Assembly: GCA_902491375.1 (NCBI GenBank)
Contig: CABUHE010000007.1
Location: 12,790 to 76,789 of the forward strand
Reading direction: 5' to 3'
From: an uncultured Prevotella sp.
GTDB taxonomy: Bacteria > Bacteroidota > Bacteroidia > Bacteroidales > Bacteroidaceae
DNA length: 64,000 bases
The notes beneath the pieces were generated by a model, which worked only from the letters and a program-made list of their open reading frames with translations, searched no databases and was not told the origin of the DNA. Both the position numbers and the translations under genes were made by a program. Numbering within the stretch: position 1 is the first letter of the stretch; each line of letters opens with the position of its first letter. Below are positions 53,789-63,586 of the stretch, piece by piece.

Positions 53789-55951
53789 TCAGTCGTTGCA
53801 GCCTTTCATTGAAAGTGATATTCTTTTGCGTTTCAAGTCAACTTCTGTTACACGTACTTTTACATGCTGATGCAGACTTACAATCTGTGTCGGGTTAGTA
53901 ACATATCTGTCTGCCATTTGCGAGATGTGTACAAGTCCGTCTTGATGTACGCCAATGTCTACGAATGCCCCGAAGTTTGTTATGTTTGTAACGATGCCGG
54001 GCAGAATCATTCCTTCCTGAAGGTCGTCCATTGTATGAACACTGCTGTCGAATGAAAATTCCTGAGCCTTGCCGCGAGGATCGCGTCCCGGTTTTTCCAG
54101 TTCGTGCATTATGTCTGTCAGAGTAGGCATGCCTGTCGTTGCTGTTACGTAGCGTTTCAAGTCTATTTGTCGACGCTTTTCCTTGTCATTTACAAGTTGT
54201 GCAACAGTGCAGTGGCAGTCTTCTGCCATGCGTTCAACTGTTTTGTAGCTTTCCGGGTGTACAGCTGTGTTGTCAAGCGGATTCTTTGCACCGGGTATGC
54301 GGAGGAATCCAGCGCACTGTTCAAAAGCCGAAGGACCTAGTCGTGGAACTTTTTTCAGTTGCGCACGTGATGTGAACGGGCCGTTAGCCGTGCGGTAGTC
54401 AACAATGTTTTGGGCAAGGGTAGGACCGAGTCCACTGACGTATGTCAGCAGATGTTTGCTGGCTGTGTTCAGATTAACTCCTACGGAGTTTACACAGCTT
54501 TCTGTTGTCAGGTCTAGAGCGTGTTTCAGTTTAGTTTGGTCAACATCGTGCTGATATTGTCCTACGCCAATACTTTTGGGATCAATCTTTACGAGTTCAG
54601 CCAGCGGATCCATCAGTCTTCTGGCTATGCTTACCGCACCGCGAACGGTGGCATCCTGTCCGGGAAACTCCTCACGTGCCTCTTTTGATGCTGAATAAAC
54701 TGAGGCACCGTCTTCACTGACAACGAATATCTGAATATTTCCGGCTGGTTCATCACCTTGTCTGGTGTTCTGTTTTAATCCCAATGACTTGATGAACGTT
54801 TCAGTCTCGCGACTTGCCGTACCGTTGCCTATTGCTATCGCTTCAATCTGATATTGCTCAACCATTTGTCTGACACGTTCCTCAGCGTTTCCGCCTTTAC
54901 GGCAGAATTCTGGGAATATTGCCTCATGATGCAGCAGGTTGCCTTGAGCATCAAGACATACGACTTTGCATCCTGTTCGGAATCCTGGGTCGATGCCCAT
55001 TGTTCGCTTCTGACCGAGTGGTGCGGCTAGGAGCAGTTGGCGCAGGTTGGCTGCGAAAACTTTTATTGCCTCTTCGTCAGCGCGCTCTTTACTTATAGTA
55101 GCAAACTCTGTTTCTATTGATGGTTTAAGCAGTCTTTTATATGAGTCGTCAACAGCCTGACTCATCAGTCTTTGACATTTGCCGGCACAGTGGATGAACA
55201 TTCGTTTCAGTTTGTCGGCACATTCTTCATCGTCAGCTGATATGCTTACTCTCAATACTCCGTCAGCTTCGCCTCTACGCATAGCCAGCAGACGGTGAGA
55301 GGAGCATCGGTTGAGCGGTTCAGAGAAATCAAAATAGTCTGAATATTTTGCTGCCTCGTCAGTTTCAGCTTTAGCTTTTATGACTTTTGAGGTAATCACA
55401 GCCTGTCGTTTGAATGCAGAACGTACTATTCGTCGCGACTGTTCGTCTTCACTTATGTTCTCTGCAATAATGTCCTGTGCGCCCTTTATGGCTTCCTCTA
55501 CGCTCTTAACATCGCCTTTTACAAAACGTCTGGCTGCCATTTCGGGGTCAGACTCGCGTCCGAGTGATATTATTATGGCCAAAGGTTCCAGTCCGCGTTC
55601 GCGTGCTGTTTGCGCTCTTGTCTTTCTTTTAGGCTTGTATGGCAGATATATGTCCTCAAGTTCGGTTGACGACCAACATTCGTTTATACGTTTCTCTAGC
55701 TCAGGTGTTAGTTTGCCCTGTGTGCTGATTGTCTTTAATATGGTTTCCTTGCGTTTGGCTATATCTTTCAGTTGTTGCACCATTTCGCTGATTCCGGCTA
55801 TCTGCACTTCGTCAAGACCGCCGGTGCGCTCCTTTCTGTAACGGCATATAAAAGGTATTGTACATCCTTCGTCCAGTAATTGTAAGGTGTTGTCTACGCC
55901 ACGTTCCTGAAGCTTTAGAGCCTCGCTTATTCTTTTTGTAAATATATTCAT
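53789..55951 (-). CDS. tex: Tex-family RNA-binding transcription accessory protein
   Basis: 720 aa. N-terminal helical Tex domain (ISEALKLQERGVDNTLQLLDEGCTIPFI split over residues 8-36), a YqgF/RNase H-like domain (MGIDPGFRTGCKVVCLD, near residue 325), a helix-hairpin-helix region (LLTYVSGLGPTLAQNIV), and a C-terminal S1 domain (LQEGMILPGIVTNITNFGAF and onward to ISLSMKGCND). Tex proteins bind nucleic acid and help transcription. The promoter has TATTTTTG at 55978-55985 (minus). Confidence 0.96.
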   Translation of the reverse strand: MNIFTKRISEALKLQERGVDNTLQLLDEGCTIPFICRYRKERTGGLDEVQIAGISEMVQQLKDIAKRKETILKTISTQGKLTPELEKRINECWSSTELEDIYLPYKPKRKTRAQTARERGLEPLAIIISLGRESDPEMAARRFVKGDVKSVEEAIKGAQDIIAENISEDEQSRRIVRSAFKRQAVITSKVIKAKAETDEAAKYSDYFDFSEPLNRCSSHRLLAMRRGEADGVLRVSISADDEECADKLKRMFIHCAGKCQRLMSQAVDDSYKRLLKPSIETEFATISKERADEEAIKVFAANLRQLLLAAPLGQKRTMGIDPGFRTGCKVVCLDAQGNLLHHEAIFPEFCRKGGNAEERVRQMVEQYQIEAIAIGNGTASRETETFIKSLGLKQNTRQGDEPAGNIQIFVVSEDGASVYSASKEAREEFPGQDATVRGAVSIARRLMDPLAELVKIDPKSIGVGQYQHDVDQTKLKHALDLTTESCVNSVGVNLNTASKHLLTYVSGLGPTLAQNIVDYRTANGPFTSRAQLKKVPRLGPSAFEQCAGFLRIPGAKNPLDNTAVHPESYKTVERMAEDCHCTVAQLVNDKEKRRQIDLKRYVTATTGMPTLTDIMHELEKPGRDPRGKAQEFSFDSSVHTMDDLQEGMILPGIVTNITNFGAFVDIGVHQDGLVHISQMADRYVTNPTQIVSLHQHVKVRVTEVDLKRKRISLSMKGCND

Positions 55952-56105
55952 TACTTGATTTTTGTCTTAAAGCAGTGCAAAAATACATCTTTTTTGTCCA
56001 AAACAATTATTAGCCGGTGAAAAAGTAAATTGACGTTTTACATGAATAGAATTAAACTTAATTTATCATTAGCTTTATTGTAATGAATTTGTAACATGTA
56101 ATGCT

Positions 56106-56113
56106 TACTTTTG
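56106..56113 (+). promoter_or_regulatory. -7 box of the porin gene
   Basis: TACTTTTG; the start codon follows 18 bp later, so the leader is short. Confidence 0.55.
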
Positions 56114-56131
56114 CAAAAAATTAAAAACTGC

Positions 56132-57175
56132 ATGAATAATAGATGTTTATGGCTGGCTTCGCTGGCATTGTTGACAGCCTTTCCTGTTATGGCTGATAAC
56201 GATAATGACGATGTCGATCTTACACCGAAAGTTCACGGTACGATTCGTGGCAAATATGAGTATCAGCCGGAAGATGGCGAGGGACGTTTCCAGGTGCGCA
56301 ACGCGCGTGTCAGTATTGAAGGTGATGTAACCAAGACCGTATCTTATAAAGCAGAGATAGACCTGTCAGATGAAGGACAGATAAAGATGCTTGATGCCTA
56401 TACACGCCTGAAACCTGTGCGCGGACTCAATTTTACAATCGGTCAGATGCGTGTACCTTTCACTATAGACGCTCACCGTTCACCACATCAGCAGTATTTT
56501 GCCAACCGTTCATTTATAGCAAAGCAGGTCGGCAATGTGCGCGATGTCGGTGCAACACTTGGATATTCTTTCAATGTAGGTTTCCCGATAACGCTTGAGG
56601 CTGGTATGTTCAACGGTTCAGGTCTTACAAATCAAAAAGATTTCTGGACAGACAATGTCAATTTTTCCGCTAAGGCTCAGCTGTTTTTCCCGAGAGGATT
56701 CAATCTTACTTTGAGTACCCAGAAAATAAAGCCGGAGGATGTGTCTGTAATGATGTATGACGCAGGTGCCTATTATCATGCACATGGCTGGCACGTAGAG
56801 GCAGAATATCTTTACAAGCATTATGAGGACGAGGCTTTTAAAGCAGTTCATGCTGTTGATGCTTTTGTAAGCTACGATATTCCGTTACGTAAGTGTTTCT
56901 TTAAGAAGATTTCTCCGCTTGTGCGTTATGATTTTATGAGCGACCATAGCGACGGTATGCGATATAACAGCGACGGCGATGAAGACAAGGCCGGTTCGCT
57001 TATTATCAATGATTATCAGCGCTCACGTGTAACGGGAGGTGTTACATTCAGTCTTTCGCTGCCGTTCGTTTCAGACATACGTCTTAATTATGAGAAGTAT
57101 TTTTATCGTGAAGGAGCAATAGCTCACCCGTCGGAGAAAGATAAATTTGTAATAGAGTTTATGACAAGGTTTTAA
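56132..57175 (+). CDS. Phosphate-selective-porin-type (OprO/P) outer-membrane porin
   Basis: 347 aa from the ATG at 56132, which gives the signal peptide MNNRCLWLASLALL ending at VMA. The beta-rich protein has VHGTIRGKYEYQPEDGEGRFQVRNARVSI split between residues about 30-60, YKAEIDLSDEGQIKMLDAYT, LNFTIGQMRVPFTID and a typical terminal Phe (EFMTRF), as in OprP/OprO-family porins. The ligand may be phosphate or another anion; no phosphate-uptake genes are adjacent. Confidence 0.85.
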   Translation: MNNRCLWLASLALLTAFPVMADNDNDDVDLTPKVHGTIRGKYEYQPEDGEGRFQVRNARVSIEGDVTKTVSYKAEIDLSDEGQIKMLDAYTRLKPVRGLNFTIGQMRVPFTIDAHRSPHQQYFANRSFIAKQVGNVRDVGATLGYSFNVGFPITLEAGMFNGSGLTNQKDFWTDNVNFSAKAQLFFPRGFNLTLSTQKIKPEDVSVMMYDAGAYYHAHGWHVEAEYLYKHYEDEAFKAVHAVDAFVSYDIPLRKCFFKKISPLVRYDFMSDHSDGMRYNSDGDEDKAGSLIINDYQRSRVTGGVTFSLSLPFVSDIRLNYEKYFYREGAIAHPSEKDKFVIEFMTRF

Positions 57176-57241
57176 TGCTTTGCTTCCGGCGTATTGGTTA
57201 TAATACGATGATTTACGATACGTTGGCAGTAAGCTGATTTT

Positions 57242-57324
57242 TAAAAGATGCCTTTTTACATGCCAAAAGACCGTCTTTCAGCTTATAAAAGGGCATCTTT
57301 TACATCGTAAAAGACGGTGTTTTG
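57242..57324. repeat. 22-bp-period palindromic unit array (locus G)
   Basis: Four units in exact register: 57242 taaaagatgccttttta, 57264 caaaagaccgtctttca, 57286 taaaagggcatctttta, 57308 taaaagacggtgttttg. Unit 1 pairs with unit 3 (one mismatch) and unit 2 with unit 4 (two mismatches). Unit 4 is identical to the first unit of locus C at 32873. Confidence 0.88.
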
Positions 57325-57447
57325 TAAATAAGCGTATTTGAACTACAAATATAAAGATAAAACGGTCTTTGACTAAACCACGGCTTTGCAGTGTAATTAT
57401 TTGATAACCAGTATTATAGACCGTTAAATGTGCTGTGGTAAAAGAAA

Positions 57448-57494
57448 AACCGGCATAAGCAGACTTGTGAAAGTGGCTTATGTCGGTTTTTATA
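57448..57494. terminator. Terminator between the porin and uvrA genes
   Basis: aaaccggcataagc and gcttatgtcggttt arms (one G-U), with A and T runs outside; probably acts on both strands. Confidence 0.8.
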
Positions 57495-57525
57495 TGTTCA
57501 GTTGTCTTTGTTCTGTTTATGTCAG

Positions 57526-60348
57526 TCAGTCCATACCGAGTTCTTTCTTGAGGAACTTCGGTGTGAAGCCCTTGTTGCTAAGAGCTACTTCCTCAGGTGT
57601 GCCGGTAGACAATACCATACCGCCGCCCCGGCCTCCTTCCGGGCCCATGTCTATGATATAGTCAGCGAGCTTTATCACATCAAGATTATGTTCTATTATG
57701 ACTACTGTATTGCCTTTGTCTACAAGCTTTTGCAGGACATTCATCAGTATTCGTATGTCTTCAAAGTGCAGTCCGGTTGTAGGCTCGTCGAGTATGTACA
57801 TGGTTTTACCAGTATCGCGCTTGCTCAGCTCGGTCGCAAGCTTGACGCGTTGGCTCTCTCCGCCCGACAGAGTGGTGGACGGTTGTCCCAGTTTGATGTA
57901 TCCCAGTCCGACGTCCTGTATGGTTTTAATCTTCCGCAGAATGTCAGGCACGTTCTCAAAGAACTCAACAGCCTGGTTGATTGTCATATCGAGAACATCG
58001 GCTATGCTCTTTCCTTTATATCTTACTTCAAGAGTTTCTCGGTTGTAGCGTTTGCCGTGGCACACTTCGCAAGGTACCATAATGTCTGGCAGGAATCGCA
58101 TTTCTATCGTCTTGTATCCGTTACCGCCACATGCTTCACAGCGTCCGCCTTTGACGTTGAACGAGAATCGTCCTGGTTTATAGCCTCGGATTTTTGCTTC
58201 CGGCAGGTTGACGAACAGAGAGCGAATGTCACTGAACACTCCTGTGTAAGTTGCCGGGTTTGAGCGTGGTGTACGTCCAAGAGGACTTTGGTCTACATTT
58301 ACTACCTTATCTATATACTCGATGCCTTCAATGGAGTCGTAAGGCATAGGTTTTTTTAGTGAGCGATAGAAGTGCTGGCTGAGTATCGGCTGCAAGGTTT
58401 CGTTGATAAGGGTTGACTTTCCGGAACCGCTGACGCCCGTTATCACAATAAGTTTGCCTAACGGAAATTCTACGTCTATATGTTTTAGGTTGTTGCCGCA
58501 TGCTCCGTGTATCTTTATGCTTTTTCCGTTGCCTTCACGCCGTTTGGCAGGCACCTCTATTTTCATCTCGCCGTTGAGGTATTGGCTGGTTATTGTGTGC
58601 TGCTTCAGCATCTCAGCCGGAGTGCCTTGAAATACGACTTCACCGCCGTTGCGTCCGGCTCTTGGCCCAATGTCGACTATATAGTCGGCGTTGAGCATCA
58701 TGTCTTTGTCGTGTTCTACTACGATTACAGTGTTGCCGAGGTCTCGAAGTTCTTTCAACGATTTGATAAGACGGTCGTTGTCCCGTTGGTGCAGACCGAT
58801 GCTCGGCTCGTCAAGAATGTATAGCACGTTTACAAGTTGTGAGCCTATCTGTGTCGCAAGTCTTATACGCTGACTCTCGCCGCCTGATAGCGTGGCTGAC
58901 TGTCGGTTAAGTGAAAGGTAGTCGAGACCGACGTCAAGCATAAAGTTTATTCGTGTTATAATTTCTTTTATTATTTCGTCTGCAATGCGCCGCTGGCGGT
59001 CTGACAGATGTTGTTGGGCCTCATTGAGCCACTCTTTAAGTTCGGCAATATCCATATCAGCTACTTCTGATATGTTTTTGTCCCAAATCCGGTAGGATAG
59101 CGATTCGCGGTTAAGCCGTTGTCCTTTACATTCAGGACACTGGCACACAGTCAGGAACTGGTCAGCCCACTTCTGTCCGCTTGCGCTGTCATCGTTGTCA
59201 ATGACACTTTGCAGGTATTGCACGACACCGTCGAACTCTACAAAGTAGTCGCTTGATGTATGTACAAGCTCTTTGCGTATGCGTACGTTCTCAATTGAGC
59301 CGTACAGAATCTCGTTCATTGCATCCTCAGGAATTTCGTTTACAGGAGTTGTGAGTGCGCATCCGTATTTGTCAAGAATGGCTTCAATCTGCCAGAATAT
59401 CATCTGGTTCTTGTATTTCCCGAGAGGAACTATGGCTCCCTGGCGTATTGATATGGATTTGTCTGGTATTACTTTGTCGAGGTCTATCTGGTCAACGTAG
59501 CCCAGACCTTTACAGCGTGGACATGCGCCTTCAGGTGAGTTGAATGAGAACTTATTAGGAGCCGGGTCACCGTATGAGATTCCTGTTGTAGGACACATGA
59601 GCCTTTTGCTGTAGTACTTGGCTTCACCTGTGTCCTTCTCCATAATCATAAGTAGTCCGTCGCCTTGCTTCATAGCCGTCGCTACGCTTTTCTTGAGGCG
59701 CTCGTCGTCTTTGTCTTGCACAACGAGTTTGTCGATTACCACTTCAATATTGTGGTTCTTGTAGCGGTCGACTTTCATTCCTCTTGTTATTTCTTCTACA
59801 TTGCCGTCTACTCGGATATACAGATAACCTTTGCGCCGCATGCTTTCGAAAAGTTCACGGTAGTGTCCTTTACGGTTGCGGACCAGAGGTGCAAGGATGA
59901 ATATGGGTTTACCGCTGTACCGCTCATGAATCATATTCAACACGTCTTCCTCCGTATATTTTACCATGGCTTCGCCTGTGGCGTAGCTGTAAGCTATGCC
60001 GGCGCGTGCATATAAAAGTCGGAGATAGTCATATATTTCTGTCGTTGTTCCGACTGTGGAGCGTGGATTTTTGTTTGTGGTTTTCTGTTCTATGCTGATT
60101 ACCGGGCTCAGACCTGTTATCTTGTCTACGTCGGGGCGTTCCATACCGCCTAAAAAGTTTCGTGCGTAGGCAGAGAAAGTTTCAATATATCGTCTTTGTC
60201 CTTCTGCATAGATTGTGTCAAAGGCGAGTGAAGACTTGCCTGAGCCGCTAAGTCCTGTAATAACTGTAAGGCTGCCGCGCGGAATTTCTACGTCAATATT
60301 TTTCAGATTGTGTACGCGTGCTCCCCAAACGTTTATTTTTTCTGACAT
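57526..60348 (-). CDS. uvrA: Excinuclease ABC subunit A
   Basis: 940 aa, full length. DNA damage recognition ATPase of nucleotide excision repair. Two ABC modules: Walker A GLSGSGKSSLAFDT near residue 31 and GVSGSGKSTLINE near residue 640. There are two ABC signature regions (LSGGESQRIRLA and LSGGESQRVKLA) with LDEPSIGLHQRDN and LDEPTTGLHFEDI. Zinc fingers with CPRCKGLGY and CEACGGNGYKT are in place. It ends near FLKKELGMD. Confidence 0.98.
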   Translation of the reverse strand: MSEKINVWGARVHNLKNIDVEIPRGSLTVITGLSGSGKSSLAFDTIYAEGQRRYIETFSAYARNFLGGMERPDVDKITGLSPVISIEQKTTNKNPRSTVGTTTEIYDYLRLLYARAGIAYSYATGEAMVKYTEEDVLNMIHERYSGKPIFILAPLVRNRKGHYRELFESMRRKGYLYIRVDGNVEEITRGMKVDRYKNHNIEVVIDKLVVQDKDDERLKKSVATAMKQGDGLLMIMEKDTGEAKYYSKRLMCPTTGISYGDPAPNKFSFNSPEGACPRCKGLGYVDQIDLDKVIPDKSISIRQGAIVPLGKYKNQMIFWQIEAILDKYGCALTTPVNEIPEDAMNEILYGSIENVRIRKELVHTSSDYFVEFDGVVQYLQSVIDNDDSASGQKWADQFLTVCQCPECKGQRLNRESLSYRIWDKNISEVADMDIAELKEWLNEAQQHLSDRQRRIADEIIKEIITRINFMLDVGLDYLSLNRQSATLSGGESQRIRLATQIGSQLVNVLYILDEPSIGLHQRDNDRLIKSLKELRDLGNTVIVVEHDKDMMLNADYIVDIGPRAGRNGGEVVFQGTPAEMLKQHTITSQYLNGEMKIEVPAKRREGNGKSIKIHGACGNNLKHIDVEFPLGKLIVITGVSGSGKSTLINETLQPILSQHFYRSLKKPMPYDSIEGIEYIDKVVNVDQSPLGRTPRSNPATYTGVFSDIRSLFVNLPEAKIRGYKPGRFSFNVKGGRCEACGGNGYKTIEMRFLPDIMVPCEVCHGKRYNRETLEVRYKGKSIADVLDMTINQAVEFFENVPDILRKIKTIQDVGLGYIKLGQPSTTLSGGESQRVKLATELSKRDTGKTMYILDEPTTGLHFEDIRILMNVLQKLVDKGNTVVIIEHNLDVIKLADYIIDMGPEGGRGGGMVLSTGTPEEVALSNKGFTPKFLKKELGMD

Positions 60349-60487
60349 AACTTAGTTCTATATTTGAAGAGTCATAAAACAACAAAGACTGCTTCGCCAT
60401 AAAATGTATGTCTGACTGTCATACCATTCGGCTGATGCTTTTTCGTGATTCATAACTCAATAAATTGATGGAAAAAACAGATCTTAA

Positions 60488-61216
60488 TCATTGACCGACC
60501 AGACCTGAACTTTCTGTGTATCCTCTTAAAAGGTTTACGTCGCGTTTAATATTATACTCCTTTCCGTCGGCACCACGGGCCTTAACCAGTACGAAATATA
60601 CTCCCTGTGCGACGTCTTTACCTTTATATTTGCCGTCCCATCCTCCGTCAGGATCATTCCATTCATACAGCTTCTGTCCCCAGCGGTTGAATATGTAGGC
60701 ATGAAATTCTACAATCGACTGATGTGTACTCTTAGCCTTGTAAATATCATTTATGCCGTCACCGTTCGGCGAGAATGCATTTGGCATTTCCAGTCGGCTT
60801 TCACTGATGCTCACACTCAACGGGCCACGGTCGGCCCAATATTGTTGTGTGTAGGCAATTGTGTCGTTGCCGTTGATAAAAGTTGCATAGAGTACGATGC
60901 TGTGGTTACCGGCCTTTGTGAATGTGTATTCCGTGTCCTGTTCGTATCTGACAAGGTAAGGCTCTGTGTCTGTATTAAATGTAAAACGCCACTCATAGTT
61001 GGCCGTGTATGCACCTACATTTTCAGGATTGGCTTTAAAACGTCCAAGCAAAGGTGCATTGCCTGAGTAGCTTTCACTTTCCTCTTCGCCGTCTTCGGTA
61101 ACATAGGTGGCTGTAGGATTTATTGTCGGCGTTTCGTCGTATGTCTGTGCTGTGACATTCAACGGTGCAAGCGTTAATGCTGTCGCCAACATAAGCAAAA
61201 AATACATTGTTCTCAT
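60488..61216 (-). CDS. Secreted protein with CHU_C / T9SS type B sorting domain
   Basis: 242 aa. Signal peptide ending at NVTAQ. Residues about 25-135 look like an Ig/PKD-like domain. Residues about 140-230 carry the gliding-motility C-terminal (CHU_C) pattern: NAFSPNGDGINDIYK, FNRWGQKLYEW, GWDGKYKGKDVAQGVYFVLV. Such proteins are secreted by the type IX system and attached to the surface or to partners. The promoter has TATCTTTG at 61237-61244 (minus). Confidence 0.88.
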   Translation of the reverse strand: MRTMYFLLMLATALTLAPLNVTAQTYDETPTINPTATYVTEDGEEESESYSGNAPLLGRFKANPENVGAYTANYEWRFTFNTDTEPYLVRYEQDTEYTFTKAGNHSIVLYATFINGNDTIAYTQQYWADRGPLSVSISESRLEMPNAFSPNGDGINDIYKAKSTHQSIVEFHAYIFNRWGQKLYEWNDPDGGWDGKYKGKDVAQGVYFVLVKARGADGKEYNIKRDVNLLRGYTESSGLVGQ

Positions 61217-61440
61217 TTTGTGGAAAATATATCATGCAAAGATAATGCAAACGGTGTGCAATACAAAACAAATTTGTTTTTTTTAGCAGACACGCTTATT
61301 TTTAGTTGCATATAAAAACATCTGCGCATCCGTTTTTATGTTTAAAGGATTGTTCGTCTTATCATTTTTATTGTATTTGTGTACTTTAATAAAACTCCAA
61401 ATTCTTTTTATATGCATGGCGGATTTTCATGGATTTTATG

Positions 61441-61448
61441 TACATTTG
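61441..61448 (+). promoter_or_regulatory. -7 box of the LysM gene
   Basis: TACATTTG, 27 bp before the start at 61476. Confidence 0.55.
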
Positions 61449-61475
61449 CAGGCATTAACATGAAAACGGATTGAC

Positions 61476-62822
61476 ATGAGAAATTTATCGAGGACGATAA
61501 TGACGCTTGCACTTAGCTTAGTGTGTTTGCTCAGTTTTTCACAGACTGGCAAATGGCGTCAGATGCATAAGGTGAAGAGTAAGGAAACCCTTTACAGTAT
61601 AGCACGTGAGTATGGACTTACTGTGGACGAGCTTACTAAGGCTAACCCTGATATGAGTATGCCTGGGTATACGCTGAAGAAGGGCGACTATATATTCATA
61701 CCTTATCCTGCCGGTGAGGCACCGGTCAATACTGAGCAGCCTGTTAAGCCTGTTTCAGCCGAGACAACTGCCAATGCGCTTAAAGTCGGAGTGGTATTGC
61801 CGCTGCATAATGTGGACGGTGACGGTCGCCGTATGTTGGAATATTACAGAGGCCTGCTCATGGCTTGTGAAGATTTGAAGCGTGAAGGCAAGTCTGTTTC
61901 AGTAAGAGCGTGGAATGTTCCGATTGATGATGACATATACCGTACTCTTGTCAAAGATGGAATAGCTGACTGCGACATAATCTTCGGACCGTTATATTCA
62001 AAGCAGGTTAAGCCGTTGTCATTCTTTGTGAAAGAGCATGGCATGAAACTTGTGATACCGTTCTCGATAACTGGCGATGACGTTGACTCTAATCCAAATA
62101 TATTCCAAGTTTATCAGTCGCCTGAGGCATTCTATAGTTTGGTGGCAAATCATTTTGCCTATCGTTTCAAGGACTACAATGTCGTGGTTATCGACTGCAA
62201 CGACCGCTCGAGCGACAAAGGCGTGTTCACGTTTACTGTACGTAAGCTGCTTGAGCAGCGTGGAGTGTCGTGCTCGGTAACTAACATAGGTTCAAGCAGT
62301 GGTATGTTTGCCCGTGCATTCAGTCCGGTAAAGCCTAATATGGTTGTACTTAATACTGCGCGTTCTCCTGAACTCAGTACTGTTCTTGATATGCTTGATT
62401 CTCTTACTGGCGAGCACCCAGAGATTAAGGTCTCTCTCTTCGGTTATACAGAGTGGCTGATGTACGTAGACTATGATCTTGACCGTTTCTGTAAGTACGA
62501 TACATATATCCCTTCGACGTTCTATTATAATCAATATTCAAGCAGAGTTAAGAACTTTGAGAATCGATACCGTACAATGTTCAAGAGCGAGATGATGGAC
62601 TATCTTCCAAGATTTGCCATTACAGGCTATGATCATGGCATGTTCTTCTTGCGTGGACTGATGAAAGACGGCAGCGATTTTGACGGTTCGGTAGAAGATA
62701 AGACGGCATTGCAGACGTATCTGCATTTTGTTAAGCCGAAGACTGGTGGCGGATATCGCAATGAAAGTCTTATGTTTGTACACTACAACCGTGACAAATC
62801 TATCTCTATAATAAACTTTTAA
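61476..62822 (+). CDS. LysM-domain protein with periplasmic-binding-like domain
   Basis: 448 aa. Signal peptide MRNLSRTIMTLALSLVCLLSFS. Residues about 28-78 are a LysM peptidoglycan-binding domain (HKVKSKETLYSIAREYGLT, ending KKGDYIFIPYP). Residues about 100-445 resemble amino-acid/receptor-type periplasmic binding folds (KVGVVLPLHNVDGDGRRMLEYY split near residues 102-125; DIIFGPLYSKQV; FAITGYDHGMFFLRGL). It probably binds peptidoglycan and senses or anchors something in the periplasm. The PorT-like gene follows 17 bp later, so they share a transcript. Confidence 0.86.
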   Translation: MRNLSRTIMTLALSLVCLLSFSQTGKWRQMHKVKSKETLYSIAREYGLTVDELTKANPDMSMPGYTLKKGDYIFIPYPAGEAPVNTEQPVKPVSAETTANALKVGVVLPLHNVDGDGRRMLEYYRGLLMACEDLKREGKSVSVRAWNVPIDDDIYRTLVKDGIADCDIIFGPLYSKQVKPLSFFVKEHGMKLVIPFSITGDDVDSNPNIFQVYQSPEAFYSLVANHFAYRFKDYNVVVIDCNDRSSDKGVFTFTVRKLLEQRGVSCSVTNIGSSSGMFARAFSPVKPNMVVLNTARSPELSTVLDMLDSLTGEHPEIKVSLFGYTEWLMYVDYDLDRFCKYDTYIPSTFYYNQYSSRVKNFENRYRTMFKSEMMDYLPRFAITGYDHGMFFLRGLMKDGSDFDGSVEDKTALQTYLHFVKPKTGGGYRNESLMFVHYNRDKSISIINF

Positions 62823-62839
62823 GCTGACTATACAGACAG

Positions 62840-63586
62840 ATGCGCAGTATAATAATAGCTTTGTTAATAGCGGTGACGCTGCCGGCTGCCGCCCAAATAG
62901 GTGAATATCGTAACGACCTTAGCATTGGTGTCAATGGCGGATACGTGCTGAGTAATGTAGGATTTACGCCTAAGGTAAACCAGTCTTTTCATGGAGGAAT
63001 GACAGGAGGTCTGTCTTTCCGTTATGTCTGTGAGAAATATTTTTCTACTATATGTGCTGTGCAGGCAGAGGTGAACTATGCTCAGATAGGATGGAAAGAG
63101 AATATTCTGGACATAAATGATAAACCTGTCATAAATCAGGTTTCAGGTCAGCCTGAACGTTACAGCCGTACAATGAACTATATTCAGATACCTGTGTTCG
63201 CCCAGCTTGGGTGGGGACGTGAGCAGAAGGGACTGAAGTTCTTCTTCCAGGCAGGCCCTCAAATCGGTTTCTGTATCGGTGAAACGACCGATACAAATTT
63301 TAAAGTTGAAGATGCAAACCTTACAGACCGAGTAAACCATACGCTTGCACAAGACACTATGGCTGTCGAAAATAGGTTTGATTACGGTATAGCCGCAGGT
63401 TTGGGACTGGAGTATTCCAATCCGAAGATAGGCCACTTACAGTTTGAGGCACGATATTATTATGGACTTGGAAATATTTACGGTGACTCTAAAAAAGATT
63501 ATTTCGGAAAGTCAAACTTCGGCAATATAGTTGTCAAGTTGACATATCTGTTCGACATAATAAGGACAAATAAAGGCAAGAAATAA
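62840..63586 (+). CDS. porT: PorT-family outer-membrane beta-barrel protein
   Basis: 248 aa. Signal peptide ending at LPAAAQ. The eight-stranded barrel pattern has NDLSIGVNGGYVLSNVGFTPKV split over residues 25-50, FYFQAGP-like repeats, and the YIQIPVFAQLGWG strand in the middle. PorT is needed for type IX secretion in Porphyromonas. With T9SS-type C-terminal domains elsewhere in the window it suggests an active T9SS here. PorT-family barrels are also found outside T9SS, so the specific role is moderately certain. Confidence 0.82.
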   Translation: MRSIIIALLIAVTLPAAAQIGEYRNDLSIGVNGGYVLSNVGFTPKVNQSFHGGMTGGLSFRYVCEKYFSTICAVQAEVNYAQIGWKENILDINDKPVINQVSGQPERYSRTMNYIQIPVFAQLGWGREQKGLKFFFQAGPQIGFCIGETTDTNFKVEDANLTDRVNHTLAQDTMAVENRFDYGIAAGLGLEYSNPKIGHLQFEARYYYGLGNIYGDSKKDYFGKSNFGNIVVKLTYLFDIIRTNKGKK

